Assembly (NCBI GenBank): GCA_950022295.1
Contig: OX465600.1
Location: 304,244,031 to 304,308,030, forward strand
DNA from: Bromus sterilis
Lineage: Eukaryota; Streptophyta; Magnoliopsida; Poales; Poaceae
Direction of reading: 5' to 3'
Length of the DNA stretch: 64,000 nt
Both the position numbers and the translations under genes were made by a program. Under the pieces are notes generated by a model. It saw only the letters and a program-made list of their open reading frames with translations, was not told where the DNA came from and made no database searches. Shown piece after piece: positions 34,648-46,200 of this stretch (its first letter is position 1; each line of letters opens with the position of its first letter).

Positions 34648-37600
34648 GTGCTAGGGCTTGCTTGACCCTTTGCATCATGAAAAATTCAAAAAGAAATTCA
34701 AAAATGGGGAAGCAGAAAGCCCTGAGAAATTTTGAAATGGCCAGATCAAAATCTTTTTCCAAAAATCATTTGAATGATTGGAAAATTCCTATAAATGATG
34801 CTGATCATTTTAAAAGTGGTTTGGGTATTTTCACATACTCATGGAATTTTCTAAAATTCAAACAGTGGCTTTGGAAATTAAAATAACCCTATTTGGATTG
34901 AAATTCAAAATATATTGAATTTCAGAAATTCCCAAATTCCTTGTGTGACTAGCTACTGGTCATCTAGGATTTTTAAAAGTATTTGGGTATTTTACAAAAT
35001 TGCTCTGCTATTTTATTTGGGGCAAAACAAATAAACTGAAAAGGAAAAATAGAGAAGAAATAAAAAGGGAGAAAACCTGGCCAATCTGGCCCAACTCTCC
35101 TTCCCCCCCAGCCTTCCATCCCAGACCACCTGGGGAGGGCACATGCGTCTTCCTCCCCAGGACAGGCAGGCAGGCAGCACGCCGACGACCGCCGTGGGCG
35201 TGCTAGGCAGCTGCCTGCTCCCTCCTCTCTTCCCGTGGCATCTGGAGACGCCCAGAAGGCCACCGCGTCCATTCCCCCTCTCCCTGGACCTCCTCCTCCT
35301 CTCCTCTTCGCGATTTCAGCGCCGCCCGAGAGCACGCCTCGACGCCGTCGTGCCCACACGCGACCACTGGCCTCCCCGAGCTGCGTCTTCATGTCCAGAA
35401 GCTTCGCCAGCTTCGACTCCCTCGAGCCGCGCCATCGAATCGAGCCCGAGGACGCTAGAGAGGACGCCCCCTTCACCGAGAAGCTACGGCCGCCGCGGAC
35501 CTCCGGCGAGGAATTCCTCACCGGCCAGCTCATCCCCGGCTTCCCCGAGTTCCTCTTCGAGCTCAGGGTGAGCCTCTCGCCATTTTGCCCTACTACCTTA
35601 TCCTCCCCGTGCCCTAGCCACTCATCTCGCCGGAGTAGAGCCACGGCCGCCGCCATTGTCATCGTGGACGAGCTCCTCAGGCCTCCCCGAGACCCCCCAG
35701 TAGCACCGTTGGGTGCGGAAGCCCACGAGGAGCGCAACCGTGCCCCCAAAACCCCGTATCGTGCCCTTTTTCTACACTCCGGCGAGCCTCCGGCCATCTC
35801 TCCGGCGACCCCGCCATTAGACTAACCTAATCACCCAGCTAACCTAACCCCAAGCCCATGACATGTGGGCCAGCCCCCCCTAATCACCCTGTTAGTTTAA
35901 TCTAATAGGGAATTAAACCCACTGCCACTGACAACCCGACCCCACCTGTCAGCCCCCCTGTGACATCACCCTGACGCAATGCTGGCGCAATAAATCGAAT
36001 TCCAGAATAGAAAAGAAATTTAGAAATTCCAGAAATTCCAGAAAATCATTTAAACTTTGGAAATTCATAACTAATTCATATGAACTCCAAATATAGCAAA
36101 TAATATTTCTAAAATTATCAGAAAAATCCAAGGATTATGAATATGGGCTCTGTTTTCATGTTTGACCAATTAAAATTGGGTGAACAGTGCAAAACATCCA
36201 TATGGCTTTAATTCAAATTCAAATTTGAAGCACATTTGCAAATGACTTTGCATGTGACTTCTTTTAAATGGAATTGTAAACACATTGTGACCAAGAACAT
36301 CACCATTTCAATATTGATCATGTGTTTGATGCATTGCAAATAAATTTATACCATTGTTTGATTGTTTGCTCGATAGACGTGCAACTGGAACCGGAGGCCA
36401 CCCCCTTCGTTGAAGACCCCGATATCGAACCTCGTCAGCAAGGCAAGCAAACCCCCATTGATCATGTCTATAAAATCACAATTCCCTCTCAGTCTCGCTT
36501 ATGCATGTTTAGGAGATCACTTTGTATCGATTCTACCGCATAGTTGAACCCATATCCGATGCATGACCTATCATCTTGTCACAGTATTAAGCAAACCACA
36601 ATCCTAGCTGACATAGGAGTTGTATGATATCATGAAGCCCCTGCAACTGTTACCGCTTATTGCATGCTTAGTGTTACATGAGGTTGCTTTTGATGTGAAT
36701 CGGGATGATGGTGAACATGGTGTTGATGAAAGTGAAACTGTGTCGGTGAATCCACCCTAATACAAGGTGAACGATGAGAGGCTGTGTAGGAGTACACAGT
36801 GGGTTGTCTCGTGGAACACTACCTTAGGCATCAAGTTCTTGTATGGTAATCCAAGACGAAGAGTACAACCACACATTGGGCTCACTGACCCCTCTCGGCC
36901 TAGTACCTTGATCCGTGTCGACGTCCAGGAGTCACATTAGTTCGGGCTTTCCATTTGACATGTGCATAGAAAAAGAACGAAGGAAATGGTTGCATCATCC
37001 TAGTATGTGGGTGCACCTGTGAGGCAGGAAAACCATCTGCTAAAGGTGGCGTCTCGGTCACCTACATTGTCTGAGTCCGTTTCGTTGATCCGGCCGGGCT
37101 CTCGAGCGGTAGCAACTCAGGTAGTCGACTCCTGGAATAGACCGGTTGTGAGCGAAGTGTCGTGGTGAACATCCTCGCTGTCACCTCTTGAACGGTGGCG
37201 AGACATGGCGGTAACCGATGGTCATGTGTGTGTAGTTTACACCCTTGCAAGGTTAACAAAACTATTCGAATAGCCGCGTCCGCGGTTAAGGACTACTTGG
37301 AACCTGTACCTAATTATTAGACAACTCGAACTAGATACTTCTAAAATACACCAAGATAAGTGTGAGTGCTATGGTGTGCCTCCTCGTGGGGAAGTCGAGG
37401 AAGTAACCATAGTGGTGTATTGATTGGAGATGTAGTGGACTCGTGTACGCTTCTTACCTCAAGTCTGGTACTCGTAGTTCAGGAATAGCCAAGTCAAAGC
37501 TGGCACTTCTGCATGATGAAACCCCACCTCCTTTTACCTTGATACCTGAGCATGAGTAGTATAGATCTGATGTAAGTCTTGCTGAGTACGACTTTGTACT

Positions 37601-38397
37601 CACGTTTGCTTATTCTATGTTTTATATAAGAACCGGACCCCGATGGAGTCACCTTCGTGAAGCTCGACGTGGACTAAGTTAGCCTAGTCCCAGACAGCAG
37701 TCTGGTCCCTCGTGGAAGGGCATGTTTGTTTACAAGGCTTCTCTAAGCCATTTGTTAAACTTGTCTGTACTCAGACCTAATTTGCTTCCGTTGTATGATG
37801 TAATGTTGATCACTGACATGTGATCTTTGTATGCTCTATATGTATAAATCAATAAAGAGTACTTTGTAGAGTTATGTGATGATACCTACTGTTCATACTA
37901 GGCATGTGTGCTGCGTGTATGTTTATAACATGCATGTCTTAGTATGGGTTTTCGAGACCTTAGTTGTGATCTGGCTGGCGGTCTTTTATACACCAAGTGG
38001 CCCTTAGATGTGCGCAGCTTGGGGGCATCGCGATGCGATTGTTCGTGACTCTGTCACGTGCACACTTTGTTATATGATCGAGCCCGCCCTAGACCCCGAC
38101 TAAGTGATCGGGCTGGAGTAAGTTTATGTAAGAGTTAGGATCCAATCGATAACATGGTTGAGGCGACTTGTCTATGAGTATGGGATTCACCACCCATAAG
38201 CATTTAGACTTGTGAGCGGACGTTGAGGACCCATCTCAGTTGATCATCCGTCCTGAATGGGATGCCCCTCACGTTCGATGCTTACCGAGAACGTTCTGTG
38301 TTGGGCCTTGTCTGCTTAGACAAGTGGGTACGGTTCTCTGCTCTCCATGTGATTGTATCGTGACTGGAATTACATACGCTAACCCCGGGTCCCGACA
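34625..38397 (+). repeat. 3' LTR of the Gypsy element
   Basis: 3,773 bp, same ends as the 5' LTR. It carries about 365 bp (37071-37446) absent from the 5' LTR, otherwise colinear. Polyadenylation signal AATAAA at about 37851. Followed directly by the second gcatg. Confidence 0.9.
37071..37446 (+). repeat. Segment present only in the 3' LTR
   Basis: Colinearity breaks after ctacattgtct and resumes at tacgcttcttacctc. In the 5' LTR only about eight bases (cggccacc) lie between these points. The segment has no terminal inverted repeats, so a deletion in the 5' LTR is more likely than an insertion here. Confidence 0.75.
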
Positions 38398-38730
38398 GCA
38401 TGAATGTTTCTGAAAGTGCTATCTTGCCCCTAATGATATTTTGATGTTGATGACAATTTACATATAGAGGACTAATCATGTGTGCCAAGTATATCTCAGG
38501 TTTTAGTCCTCGGTGCGGTGTGTTGGTGGACCAAGGACCATCTAGTCATGTCGATGTGCTCAAGAAATGATATTAAAGTGTAAGCTTTTCGGTTTATCTT
38601 GAGTATAGGGATCCCCACACTATTAAGAGGATATCAGTGGGTTTGTGTTTAAGATTTGCTCAAAGCTAATTAAAAACAAAAAACATCTCGACACAAAAGT
38701 GGAGCTCCAAAGTAAAAATATGATCACTGC

Positions 38731-39027
38731 TTTCGGGCGTCCGACATTTCAAAGTTTCGGACGTCCGACACACTTCGGACGTCCGACATCTCGTATGTTG
38801 GTTATTATAAGAAAGGTCAGTAGACATGCAAAAATTACGGGCTTCCGACGAACTTCGGACGTCCGATCCGTCGGACGTCCGAACTCTGTCGGACTTCCGT
38901 TGAGCTACTGTTCTTTTCTTTGCGATGTTCATTGCTGCACCCATAGATTACACTTCGGACGTCAGACCTGGCTCGGACGTCCGACATGTGAACTTTCGGA
39001 CGTCCGATACCTGACGGACGTCCGACA
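38731..39027 (+). promoter_or_regulatory. Array of palindromic tcggacgtccga boxes in the LTR U3
   Basis: Seven exact copies of cggacgtccga, plus four one- or two-base variants (for example cgggcgtccga and cggacttccg), lie within 300 bp and end 45 bp before a TATA box. Each perfect copy holds the palindrome GGACGTCC with a GACGTC core, the C-box type of bZIP binding site. Spacing is irregular (about 11 to 70 bases), unlike a simple tandem repeat. Confidence 0.7.
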
Positions 39028-39071
39028 CTTACACAGGATTATTCTTCCAACGGCCATTTCGCCTCTTGGAC

Positions 39072-39080
39072 TATAAATAC
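39072..39080 (+). promoter_or_regulatory. TATA box of the Copia LTR
   Basis: TATAAATAC lies 45 bases after the last palindromic box and is followed by a C/T-rich leader (cccctcactcccactc). Confidence 0.6.
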
Positions 39081-39802
39081 CCCTCACTCCCACTCGTGAG
39101 GGTTGACCACTTCATTTAAGACACCCAAGAACACAAGTGCTCCCTCTCACTCTCTCCCTCACCAAATCTCAGATCCCGGAGAGTTCCTTGAGAGTTCTTG
39201 ACGGATCTTTCACCCAGTGATAGATCCGCCCCTTCCCCATCTTCCAACCAAAGCAAAACGCGTTTTGAGCAAGTCTTGAGCATTTCCCATTGATCTTGTT
39301 ACTCTTGGAGGTTGGAGACTCCTAGGCGGGTAGGAGTTCTTCGGAGAGGAATCGACCATTGTGATTACCCCTGTTGAGTTTGTGAGGGTTTGGTGACCAC
39401 CTTTAAGGTCAACCGGTAGTGGTTGGGAATTGCCTTCGTGGTGATATCTCAAGGGGAATAGAGTGAGCCTTCGTGGCGTTGGTGTGCCTTCGTGGTTTCA
39501 CCCACTCTCTCCGAACGGTGAGTAGCTTCCCTCCAAGGAAGTGAACATCGGGATACATCGTTGTCTCCGCGTCATTCGGTTATCCCTACTCTTTTCCCTT
39601 ACTACTTGTACTACCGTATTATTTGCCCCTCACTTCCTTGTGTGTATTGTGCTTATCGTTTATCTTGTCTTTGCTAAATAGACCTTGCAATTATTAGGCA
39701 CACTTTGTTTTCCGCACTATTGCTTAAAAATTGCTAAGTAGTGATAAAATTTGTAATAAGACCTATTCACCCCCCCCTCTAGGTCTATCTCGATCCTTTC
39801 AA

Positions 39803-39815
39803 TTGGTATCAGAGC
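39803..39815 (+). promoter_or_regulatory. Primer binding site, tRNA-iMet type
   Basis: ttggtatcagagc follows the LTR end after one base. Confidence 0.85.
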
Positions 39816-39894
39816 CTCGTGCTCTATTCTTGTGGCTTAACCGCCCTAGAGCGAGATGACCAAGTACGGCATTTCCTAAAGCTCGGGTGCCATT

Positions 39895-42374
39895 GTGGAG
39901 GAGGTTGCAATTGCTGCGGATGTCGCGCGTTCGGAAGCCGAGAGATTGGCTACCAAACAAAGGGCCACCGCACAAGCTTCGGCGTCGCAGTCACAAACGT
40001 CAAGTGGTGCGGCCCCTAGGTCCCCACAGGCGACCTTTGTGTACCCCGGTTCCGAGGCTCCCTTGCAAAGAGGTGGTCCCTACCAATGGGACTATCCGGC
40101 TCCTAAGCTTGTGGAACCTAAGTATAACTTCAACGGCAATCCGCTGGTACTAACCGAGAATATTAACTTCTTGGGTTGGAAAAGTCTTATGGCAGATTAT
40201 CTTAGGTTTGTGTGCGAACCAATGTGGAACCTCATCGACTCCGGAAAAGGCTATTATCCTGTTGATCCAAACAACCTTACTCCAAGTGAAGTGTTTGATC
40301 GACATCTCAACCTTGCGGCTATTGGGTTCTTGAAGAGAGGAATGGATGAGTTGACACGTGCACCATTTCTTCATATCACCAATGCCAAGGAAATGTGGGA
40401 TACTCTTCTCATTGCCAAATCCGGCACCGGGTCTCTTCAAATGACAAGATATGAGACCGCAAAGAATGCATTGCACAACCTTCACATGAAGAAAGATGAG
40501 TCACCTCAACAACTTCATATGCGTCTCAAGGTTCTCTCTGCTCACGTCCAGTCCTTCACATGTGAAAATTTTTTGGATGGATATCAAATCACCAACCGTT
40601 ACCTTGTGGACAAAATGTTGAATGCTCTCATGGTGTATTCTCATCAAATGGTGTGGGAATTGAGGCGTATGCCCGACTTTTTCAAGATGACACCGGATGA
40701 TGTGATTTCCACCTTCTTGCAATATGAAGAGCACCTGAAGGAGTCTAAGAGGCTCCTTGCCACATATGGTGGTCCGTCCTCAAACCTTGCTCTCAAGGCT
40801 AGGCTCGAGGAGTTTGATGATGATGAGGAAGAAGATGAGTATGAAGATGATGATAACTCCGATGATGGTCCCTCATATGATGATATGGCTATCTTTGTGA
40901 AGAAATTCACCAAAGGGGACTTCAAGGGAAGATTCCAAAAGAAGAAGAAAAGAAACTGCTACAACTGTGAGAGACCGGGGCATTTTGCGGAGGATTGTCC
41001 ATATGAGAAAAGAGAGGACAAACCTCGATTTCCTCGGAAGGATGTCGCCAAGAAGCTCCCAAACCCTCTCAACAACAAGTTCAAGAAGAAAGCATTGTTG
41101 GCACTTGAAGGGTTCGATCCTGAGGATGTTGGTGGTGTGGCCGGAGTTGCTCAAGATACACAAAAAACGTTGAAGCTCCTCAACAAGGAAGGTGAAGTTG
41201 TAAACTACAACTACATGAGTGACTACACCGGCAATGCACACAAGTGTCTTATGGCCAAGTTGGTTGATGATGACACTCCCTCCTCTTCGGATAAGATCAA
41301 GGTAACTCCTATTGATGAGTCCTTCATGTTCTCTTCCGAATCTCCTGATGAATTTCATGATGCGGAAAGTGATGATGCTCATGTTATATGTGAAGATTTG
41401 TTGTTTGCCAAAGTGAACAAAGTGATGAGCTCTCTCAAAGGCAACAAGCTCAAAATGGTTCAATTACTTATGGATGTGGTGGGTAAGCACTCCACAACCA
41501 TTAAGGATATTGAAATCCTCCTCACCGAGGAAAAGGAGAACTATACTCTCCTTGAGCAAAAATTGACTTTGAGGAAGCTCGAACTGACAACTTATGCAAA
41601 GTTGTTCACGCATCAAACGACTTAAATGACAAGCATGTTGCCTCCTTGAAAAAGTCTAATGAAATATGTAAAGAGCTTGCTAATGATATGAGCAAACTTG
41701 TGGATCTAAACACCTCTCTTTCTAAGGATGTTGAGGTACTCACCTTGTCCCTCAAGACAAAAGATGAGGAACTCACCATCCTTAAGAAAAATCTCGAGGC
41801 CCACAAACTTGCTCATATAAAAACACTTACGAAGATGGCTCCTCCAACTATTGTGCATATTGATGCTTGTGCTACTAACTCTACTCTTGATCAAGCATCT
41901 CTCATTGAGGAGAACTTAGCTCTTCATGCTCAACTAAAGAAGGGTCTCTTGACTTGTGCCCAAGGAGAGAAAAATCTAAATGATGTACTAAATCATCACA
42001 AGGAGTCCTTTGCTAAGGAGGGACTTGGTTTTGATCCAAGTACGAGTGTGACAACGGATGTCACCCTTAACAAAGGATCAACTCCTCAAAAGGTGATCTT
42101 TGTTCGTGAAGGGCACAAGGACAAAGGTAAGAAGAAAGTTGATGAGGTTAGTGTTGGGAGTGGGAAGGCCACTAGGGGCAAGTCCATTCCCAACAAGAAG
42201 AAAGAAAAGATGCCCCCATCCTATGTGCTCCGTAAGGCAAAGGATGGAGATGTGTATGCCAAATTCATTGGACCCCGTAATGCTTTTCGTTTCTATGCTA
42301 TTTGGGTTCCAAAGACCCTTGTTACTAACCTTAGAGGTCCCATTGCGAAATGGGCACCTCTAACCAAAGCCTAA
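39895..42374 (+). pseudogene. Copia gag with CCHC finger and coiled-coil tail, frameshifted
   Basis: The frame from 39895 gives a Copia-type gag (LGWKSLMADYL, EMWDTLLIAKSG, RLKVLSAHVQSF), then an acidic run and a CCHC knuckle CYNCERPGHFAEDC at about 40957. It ends at a stop near 41625. A second frame, 41646-42374, continues the protein with a lysine/leucine-rich coiled-coil region (LSKDVEVLTLSLKTKDEELT) and a basic tail. A single indel between about 41560 and 41625 explains the frame change. Gag forms the particle; the extended tail after the zinc knuckle is usual in SIRE-type elements. The proposed 39895 start is the first codon of the open stretch and may not be the true one. Confidence 0.8.
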
Positions 42375-45300
42375 ACGTGTGTATAGGGTACTTTCTCCGG
42401 TGGAGTCAAATGGGTGGTTGATAGTGGATGCACAAATCATATGACCGGAGAAAGTCGTTTGCTCAATGACTTCATGGATGCAATACAACCATATATGAGC
42501 ATTGTCTTTGGTGGTGGTTCCAAGGGAAAGGTACTTGGGTTGGGCAAGGTGTCTATCACCAATGACATGTCACTTGCTAATGTCATGCTTGTCCAATCCC
42601 TTCAATACAATTTGCTTTCCGTTCGTCAATTAGCTTCCGTTGGTTATGATACACTATTTGGTCTAACAAGTGTGAAAGTCTTTAGGAGAGATACTCTCGA
42701 AGTGGACTTTGTTGGAGAGTTGGATGGCAACCTTTATACGGTTGATTTCTCGAAAGAGAGCACGTACCATGCAACTTTTCTAATGGCCAAGGCCGACAAG
42801 GGGTGGCTATGGCATCGCCGGCTAGCCCATGTTTGCATGAGAAATCTAAAAGATCTCCTAAAGGGTGAACACATCCTCGGACTAACAAACGTGTCTTTTG
42901 AGAAAGATCGTGTGTGTAGTGCGTGCATCGCCGGGAAGCAACATCAAGCAAAGCACACCCCCAAGAATGTTGTGTCAACTTCTAGGCCCTTGGAGCTCCT
43001 TCATGTGGATCTCTTCGGGCCTCCATCATGGGATAGTCTTGGTGGAAAGAAATATGGTCTTGTCATTGTCGATGATTACTCAAGATACACGTGGGTGTTC
43101 TTCCTCAAGTCCAAGGATGAGACGAAGGCCACCTTCATCGATTTTGCCAAGCAAGCCCAAAGAAAATACAACATGGCTATCTTGGCAATAAGAAGTGACA
43201 ATGGCTCCGAGTTCAAGAACTACACCTTGGAAGAATTCTTGAGTGATGAGGGGATTGAGCACCAATATTACGCACCATATACCCCTCAACAAAATGGTGT
43301 AGCCGAGAGGAAGAACCGTACTCTTGTGGAGATGGACCGGTCTATGTTGGATGAGTACAAGTCTCCTTATAGATTTTGGGCCAAATCCATCAACACCGCA
43401 TGTCATGCGTCAAACCGGCTCTTCCTTCGCAAGATATTGATGAAGACCCCATATGAACTTCTAACCGGACACAAGCCAAACGTCAAGTACTTCCGTGTAT
43501 TCGGTTGTAAGTGTTTCTTTCTCAATAAGAAAGATAGGTTAGCAAAGTTTGAATCCAAAACAATTGAGGGTATATTTGTTGGGTATGCTTCAAACTCTCA
43601 CGCCTATAGAGTCTACAAGAAATCCACCGGATGTGTTGTGGAAACTTGTGACGTGGAGTTTGATGAATTTAATGGCTCTCATGGGGAGCAAGTTGATCTA
43701 AGTGATGTAGGTAATAATGAAGATTCCTCTCAAGATATTTTGACTATGGGCATTGGAGATCTTGTGCCCATAGCTCAAGTGCCTAGAGATGATGAGGTTG
43801 GTTATGGGCCAAGGGTTTCCCCAACACAAGCACCTCCTCCTACCACTCAAGATCCAATTGCTCATTATGAGCCCATTATCCAAGAACAAGAACAAGACCC
43901 TCCACAACCCGATGTGCCCACTGAATCACAAGTTGTGGGTGCGGTTGATCCACGTGATCGACTTGACCATCTTTGCTTTGGAGAAAATGATGAAATTGAG
44001 GATGGCTCCGCCCTTGATGATGAACCAAATGTTGCCCATGAGCCCGAATGGGAAGAGCCTATTGAAAATCCAACTTCCATCATGACATTGGTAGCTAGAC
44101 GGATTGATGTTGACAAGATCCTCACGGGATTGGGGCAAGGTATAGTTACTCGTCGTCAACTTATGAACTTTTGCGCTCACTTCTCGTTTGTGTCGTGTAT
44201 TGAACCACTTAGGGTCGAACAAGCCCTTGAGGATGAGGATTGGCTCATTGCAATGCAAGATGAGCTCACTAGCTTCACACGGAATGAAGTTTGGTCTCTC
44301 GTGGAGAGGCCTTCCGGTCATGATCATAACATCATTGGAACCAAGTGGATATTCAAAAACAAGCAAGATGAATATGGTAATATCATTCGAAACAAGGCAA
44401 GACTAGTGGCTCAAGGGTAATCCCAAGTTGAAGTCTTGGATTTTGATGAGACCTTTGCTCCCGTTGCTCGCCTTGAATCTATACGCATGTTTCTTGCTTA
44501 TGCCGCATTCAATGGATTTCCATTATTTCAAATGGATGTGAAAAGTGCTTTTCTTAATGGTCCTCTACAAGAGGATGTATATGTAGCTCAACCACCCGGC
44601 TTTTGTGACCCTCATCACAAGGACCACGTGTAGAAACTTCATAAGGCATTATATGGTCTTAAGCAAGCTCCTAGGGCTTTGTATGACCATCTTAGGAAGT
44701 TTTTACTCGAGGAAGGATTTGTGAGGGGTGTCATTGATGCCACTCTTTTTACCAAGAGAACCAATGGTGAATTGCTCATATGCCAAATATATGTAGATGA
44801 CATCATATTTGGTTCACCTAATCCATCTTTGTGCAAGTGGTTCTCGGAAACTATGACCAAGAACTTTGAGATGTCCATGATGGGGAGCTTGAAGTACTTC
44901 CTTGGATTTCAAATCGAGCAATTTGCCGAAGGAACCTTCATCTCTCAAACAAAGTACATTCAAGACATGCTCGTGAAGTTTGGTATGAAGGATGCCAAGC
45001 CATGCAAGACGCCCATGCCAACCAAGGGATATCTATATCAAGACCTTTCCGGTATTCCATTTGATGCTACTCTTTATCGTTCTATGATTGGGTCATTGCT
45101 TTACCTTTGTGCATCTAGACCGGATATCATGCTTAGCGTAGGAATGTGTGCAAGATATCAAGCCTCTCCCATGGAGAGTCATCATTTGGCGGTTAAGCGC
45201 ATTCTTAGATACCTTGTTCATACTCCTGTGTTGGGTCTTTGGTACCCCAAGGAAGCCAAGTTTGATCTCTTGGGATACACCGATGCGGATTGGGCCGGAG

Positions 45301-45746
45301 ATAAGGTGGATCGGAAGTCAACATCCGGTTCATGCCAATTTCTTGGGCGCTCATTGGTAAGTTGGCATTCCAAGAAGCAAAATTGTGTCTCCCTCTCCAC
45401 CGCTGAAGCCGAGTATGTGGCCGCCGCAAGCTGTGCTACTCAAGTTCTATGGATGAGGCAAACCTTGAAGGACTATGGCCTCACCTACAAGAAGGTATCC
45501 ATCTTATGTGACAATGAAAGTGCTATCAAGATTGCCAACAACCCTTGTCAACATCCCCGCACCAAGCATATTGACATTCGTCATCACTTCATATGGGATC
45601 ATATTCAAAAGGGTGATATTGTTCTTGCACATGTGGGCACCGACAAGCAACTTGCCGACATCTTCACCAAGCCATTGGATGAAGAAAGGTTTTTCCAACT
45701 AAGGGGTGAACTTGGTATCTTGGAACGTTATAGCTTTACGGCTTAG
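42375..45746 (+). pseudogene. Copia pol: PR-INT-RT-RNase H, several nonsense codons
   Basis: All parts share one frame with the gag tail. Protease VDSGCTNHMTG (42417), the integrase zinc region (WLWHRRLAHVCMRNL, CSACIAGK), the integrase core LLHVDLFGP, SDNGSEF and PYTPQQNGVAERKNRTL (about 43270), and a proline/acidic linker to 44090. Reverse transcriptase then gives ALEDEDWLIAMQDEL, DETFAPVARLESIR and YVDDIIFGS (about 44790). RNase H gives YTDADWAGDK and STAEAEYVAA, ending at a stop at 45744. Stops interrupt at 42372, 42384, 44418 and 44631. The protein would cut, copy and insert the element; it is inactive as found. Confidence 0.88.
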
Positions 45747-46200
45747 GGGTATCTTGCTCTCATTCATGCACATAGCAACTATCTTGTCTAGATGTAAGCA
45801 TATCTGTAGGGGGAGACACTCAATCGATGAGTTCTCGCCTTCTACATGATGCATAAATGAATTCCCACATCAACAATCCGCGTGCTCACCACGGTGAATC
45901 CACGTGTAGCGGTTATCGATGGAGTAAGTGTCTTTGAACCCAAGGTACATCTTCGCGGTCTCAAAGTACTATACACTCAAACATGGTGACTTCGGTCACC
46001 ACCTCTCCTTTGCGAAAGGTTTGCTTTGATCATTCATGTGTAAAAGCACTATACACTCATACATGGAGGCTCATCATTGGAATATACAAGCCGAGTTCTC
46101 TAGTGTAAAAGTTCCCCACATAGCTATATGCATGATGATAATCTCTATGGAGTACAAGGGATAGAAGATGAAGTACTAGTGGGGATCTCTCAAAAGGAAT
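45747..46200. other. Boundary zone between two retrotransposons
   Basis: Non-coding. It includes gtagggggagacac (45808), a purine tract that could be the Copia 3' tract. The words actatacactca-acatgg occur twice (about 45970 and 46050). The point where Copia DNA ends and the minus-strand Gypsy element begins cannot be fixed by eye. Confidence 0.4.

Larger units (their letters stand above)
26285..38397 (+). mobile_element. Complete chromodomain Gypsy retrotransposon (Tekay/Del-like chromovirus)
   Basis: 12.1-kb element with two long LTRs, a tRNA-iMet primer site, a gag-pol region with a C-terminal chromodomain, a polypurine tract (ttttgagtgggggtgag, about 34605-34621) and perfect 5-bp flanking duplications (gcatg). 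Domain order PR-RT-RH-INT-chromodomain is that of chromoviruses; the long LTRs and chromodomain style suggest the Tekay/Del clade. By hand count the first 1.2 kb of the two LTRs differ at about 26 sites (around 2%), so the insertion is moderately old. It landed exactly at the border of the LINE and the Copia LTR. Confidence 0.9.
38401..39801 (+). repeat. 5' LTR of the Copia element
   Basis: About 1.4 kb from tgaatgtttctgaaag to gatcctttca, followed by attggtatcagagcc. The first two bases coincide with the end of the Gypsy target duplication, so the exact left base is not certain (the start could be tgttt at 38405). Confidence 0.75.
38401..45830 (+). mobile_element. Copia retrotransposon lacking its 3' LTR (SIRE-like)
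   Basis: 5' LTR, tRNA-iMet primer site, a large gag with coiled-coil extension, and PR-INT-RT-RH in Copia order. No second LTR follows the coding region: no copy of the LTR start is found between 45750 and 49500. The long gag and the gggggaga tract just after the RNase H (about 45808) resemble SIRE-type elements; that clade call is inference. The right limit is uncertain, because non-coding DNA grades into the next element. Confidence 0.8.

Noticed and set aside
38731..39027. CRISPR-like repeat array
   Set aside because: Boxes are 11-12-bp palindromes with irregular spacing in a plant LTR; no leader or Cas genes exist in this eukaryotic window.
38645..39076. 143-codon frame with repeated FGRPT units
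   Set aside because: It is the reading of the gacgtccga palindrome array in one frame, within the Copia LTR; not a gene.
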